A stretch of DNA of 64,000 nt from Gymnorhina tibicen (lineage: Eukaryota; Chordata; Aves; Passeriformes; Artamidae): positions 3,342 through 67,341 of the forward strand of contig VXAZ01009671.1 of the NCBI GenBank assembly GCA_013399875.1. Direction: 5' to 3'. Position 1 is the first letter of the stretch. Each line of letters begins with the position of its first letter. This document shows positions 61,229 through 64,000 of this stretch, piece after piece. Under the pieces are notes generated by a model that ran no database searches, had not been told where the DNA came from, and saw nothing but the letters and a program-made list of their open reading frames with translations. A program made the position numbers and the translations under genes.

Positions 61229-63784
61229 CAGTCTTAGTTCCGCTCTCTTAGCTGCTCAGTGGTAAAAAGGATTTTCAAATACAGGGTTGGTTTTTTTGCT
61301 CCTTAAAATAAGTCCCCAAATTTATACTATTTGGATAAATAAAAAGCTGCCCCTATTTTCAGAAGGGATTAGCATAAGGAAAGTTTGTCTCTCGCAGAAG
61401 ACCAAACTCTGCAATCATAATGGGTCCCCTCCAGCCATATTTATGAATGAATCTCCAAATTATTACTTTTATTGTCCCTGATGAGTGCTACTTTGCATTC
61501 CAGTTTCTGTTATTTATAGCACAAAGCCTCAGGGAGTAAGTACAAACAACATATGGAAAATCTACCAACTCATGCATAATATTTCAGCTTGACTTGTGCT
61601 TCCACAGGGATTTAGGTACTAATACTGAATCATTTCCTTATTGGTCTGGAAGCCTCTGAAGGCAATCCCCATTTTTCAAACCATGTGATCTTTATTCGAT
61701 AAGGAGGAAGAAAAAGAATGGAGCACAAGCTCAAGTCATCTTGTTTAGTTGGTTAAGAAGCTACACAGCACTAATGTTTTACTGATACAATTAGGAAGGC
61801 TCTCGTGTTATCTCAACTAGCACATAGTGTGAATTTGACATTATTTTGGGACCCAGCTGCAGTCCCTGTTCAGCTGATTAGCACTGGTCTGATGGCACAG
61901 AACAGACAAAAAGCCATTTTTTCAGGGCTAGAGAAACACTCAGAACAACAACAGAGTGGATATTTTTTCTCTTTTAGAAAAAACACCTGGAGTAAAGATC
62001 ATGGTAAGACTGTTCCTGCCCTTTTGTTATTTCTTTCGTGTCACTCAACCCACGTAAATGCAGAGTCACACATAGAACTGGTATCTCAAAGGCACAAGAA
62101 ATTTTGCACTTGCATCTTGTGCCTGGGGGCTGCCTCAGTTAGGAAGGAAAGAGAAGGGGTGAGCAGGAAAGCGGGAAGAGGCATCTGAATGAGGGGGCTG
62201 GCTGAACACAGGGGGAGTTGACCATGCACCCTCCAGGTGCTAAACACCAAGGGCTTGTCCCACCTGGGAAGCCCTGACCCAGCACAGGGTTAGGGCCTCT
62301 GCTTTGCTGGGGATGCTGAGGCAGGACATCAAGATGGATTATTGCTCGTGGCTCTTGAGAAGGAACACTGGCAAGGCTATGAAATGGTTAAGCCAGAAAT
62401 CTCTTCTCTCATTCTCAATAAAAGAGAATTAATACTCTCAGTTGAAGACATAAAACATATTCTGTCAAAGAGAATATACTTTATTGTACGTTCTTTTAAC
62501 AGCTAACAACGTTCGCCAAGATACATAAAACATCAAATCTGTTTGAATTAAAACATGGCCTTTTCTGAAACGACATTTTAGAAATGTATTAATCTCTCTT
62601 ACTACAGTTGTTACTTAAATGTCTGTGAGTATTCTGCATTTGTAAATAAGTCTCAAATCCCACATTTTATTCGTATTATTTTCCAAAGAGAAAATGGAAG
62701 CAGCTTTGAAAAGTTCCCCCGCCAGCACCTTTAAAGAGATGAACAATCATACTCTGTAATACTGTGGTATTTTCCCCTCTCTGTCTTCCCATAAGTATGA
62801 TATGACCAATACCTGATGCCACCTCACAGCTGAAGGCTAATCTTTCCTCTAGGGTACCATAACACTGCTGTGGCTTATTTATAAAAAGGAAGCTGTACAA
62901 ATGCAATATACTTAACCTCTTGCTCTTTCCCTCCTTCCCTCTCTCCCTCCCCTCAAAACTTGATCATGGGCAACAGTTCAATATAATTTTGAGCTACAGC
63001 TTTTTTTACTGAGGTCACTGGAGCCTTTGTTCCTTCTTAGCAATTATACTTCACAATTTGTCGGCCGTTTTACTCACTTTAAGATGGGAACTTTTATTTG
63101 TTCACTTAAGAACAAATGCTGGCAGATAAATACAGAGGTTAATGTGAGGCTCTTAAATACAGCTTTGCTAACAAAGGGCTTTTTCAAGCCTATACAATGT
63201 CCTGGTCCTGATGAAATGAATATTTGCGTGTTTGTCCTTATGCTTCACCATATGTCATTGCCTGCAATGATGTTGAGTAATACAGCTGTCAGATTAGCTG
63301 ATATGGTGGCTACTTTAATAGACTGAACAAATAGAACCTGATCACCTTAAATTAAATATGGGCATTTTTGCCATACGGTATTTTTCAGGGCTACAACACC
63401 AATTGCAAATATAGTCACTGTCATAAAATAAACTAAAAATCCTAGAGAGACTATTTACATAAACATCACAATATTGGCTCTGAAAAATGAAGTGGAATTT
63501 CAGGTAAGGCAAGTCGGGAATCAGATTTCAGTGGCTGGGGAGAACTCATTTTGTAATTTGTTGTATGGCTGCAAAAACAACAAATAATGCATTTTATTAC
63601 TTGAAAACTCAATTTCTTGAAATTATAGCTTCATTTTTATGATGCATATATCTGAATATGAAATGTATATCAAAATATATGAGGTATGAAAATACAAGCT
63701 TTGTTTCTGAAATATAAAAATGCTTCTCTTGTTATATAAACAACTGAGTAGCTACATTGCAATTATTTTTCTTCCTTTATTTTG
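61229..63784. other. Unique DNA, no gene seen
   Basis: The 127-codon plus frame at 61,805-62,188 has no recognised domain. Bases 62,150-62,340 are GC-richer. A C/T-rich tract lies at 62,916-62,954. The stretch 63,020-63,360 has the look of conserved noncoding DNA. Its open frame (63,027-63,326) contains a Gly-Pro-Asp that recalls LINE reverse transcriptase, but nothing around it fits. Confidence 0.45.
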
Positions 63785-63885
63785 TTTATGAATTTGTGGA
63801 ATTCATTGCCGCGAGTCATTTTGGATACCAAGAGTGTAAATGAAAGAAAATCCCTCAGGGGCTAGGCTGTTCATAGACACAAACT
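63785..63885 (+). mobile_element. Old CR1/L3-like LINE remnant
   Basis: The stretch reads 'TTGTGGAATTCATTGCCGCG', then 'CCAAGAGTGTAAATG' and later 'TTCATAGACA'. As I recall it, the 3' region of ancient CR1/L3-type LINEs in amniotes runs 'tgtggaactcattgccacaggaggttgtggaggccaagag...aaatg...'. The landmarks come in the right order, but the match is loose and short, so a chance resemblance is possible. It is a different, older lineage from the avian CR1 tail at 61.1 kb. Confidence 0.4.
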
Positions 63886-64000
63886 GGTGCAAGGAACCCC
63901 AGACGAGAGGACATACCAGCTAAAATACCATTACCATACTTGCTCCAACGCTATCTTCCTTCCCCAGGAATCAGCTGTGGTCTAGTGTTGAAGAAGGTGT
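63886..64000. other. Unique DNA at the right edge
   Basis: No feature recognised. It may be further decayed LINE sequence continuing from the left. Confidence 0.3.

Noticed and set aside
1..64000. CRISPR arrays, tRNA or rRNA genes, bacterial operons
   Set aside because: No spaced direct repeats, no tRNA A/B-box pair with cloverleaf, no rRNA-like sequence; composition and repeats are those of a vertebrate nuclear genome.

Overview
The window looks like AT-rich, gene-free vertebrate nuclear DNA, most probably from a bird and possibly a songbird. The evidence is the repeat content. There are 5'-truncated CR1 LINE tails ending in the typical avian 'gatcttngaggtcttttccaacc' block, ERVL-type LTRs starting TGTCCTGGGTTA-, two class II-like solo LTRs with 6-bp target duplications, and one very old amniote MIR-type SINE. 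There is no L1, Alu or other mammalian repeat. Recognisable mobile DNA covers only about 2.4 kb (about 4 %), which fits a compact avian genome.

Layout. The left edge (1-115) is the end of an ERVL-type LTR running out of the window. CR1 tails lie at 7.9-8.1 kb (minus), 12.95-13.0 kb (plus) and 61.06-61.23 kb (plus), and an older CR1/L3-like remnant is at 63.79-63.88 kb. A MIR/CORE-SINE copy is at 15.5-15.8 kb. A complete, CpG-rich solo LTR is at 17,448-18,095 (plus), flanked by GGTTAT. A second ERVL-type LTR is at 28,558-28,914 (minus). A second class II-like solo LTR is at 46,156-46,659 (minus), flanked by GTCATA. Everything between is unique AT-rich sequence with microsatellites, homopolymer runs, a long polypurine tract, several small tandem duplications and some stretches that look like conserved noncoding elements.

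Genes. I find no protein-coding gene, exon, tRNA, rRNA or CRISPR that I can support. The longest open frames (142-143 codons) have no recognisable domain and are about what chance gives in 64 kb. The window could be intergenic or lie inside a very long intron. The only functional signals readable with some certainty are the promoter and polyadenylation motifs inside the solo LTRs. I found nothing that amounts to a new biological system. The most useful leads are the pair of related solo LTRs with unusual 3' termini, a tandemly doubled 18-bp palindrome at 43.1 kb, a G-quadruplex-like repeat at 52.65 kb, and several candidate conserved elements.
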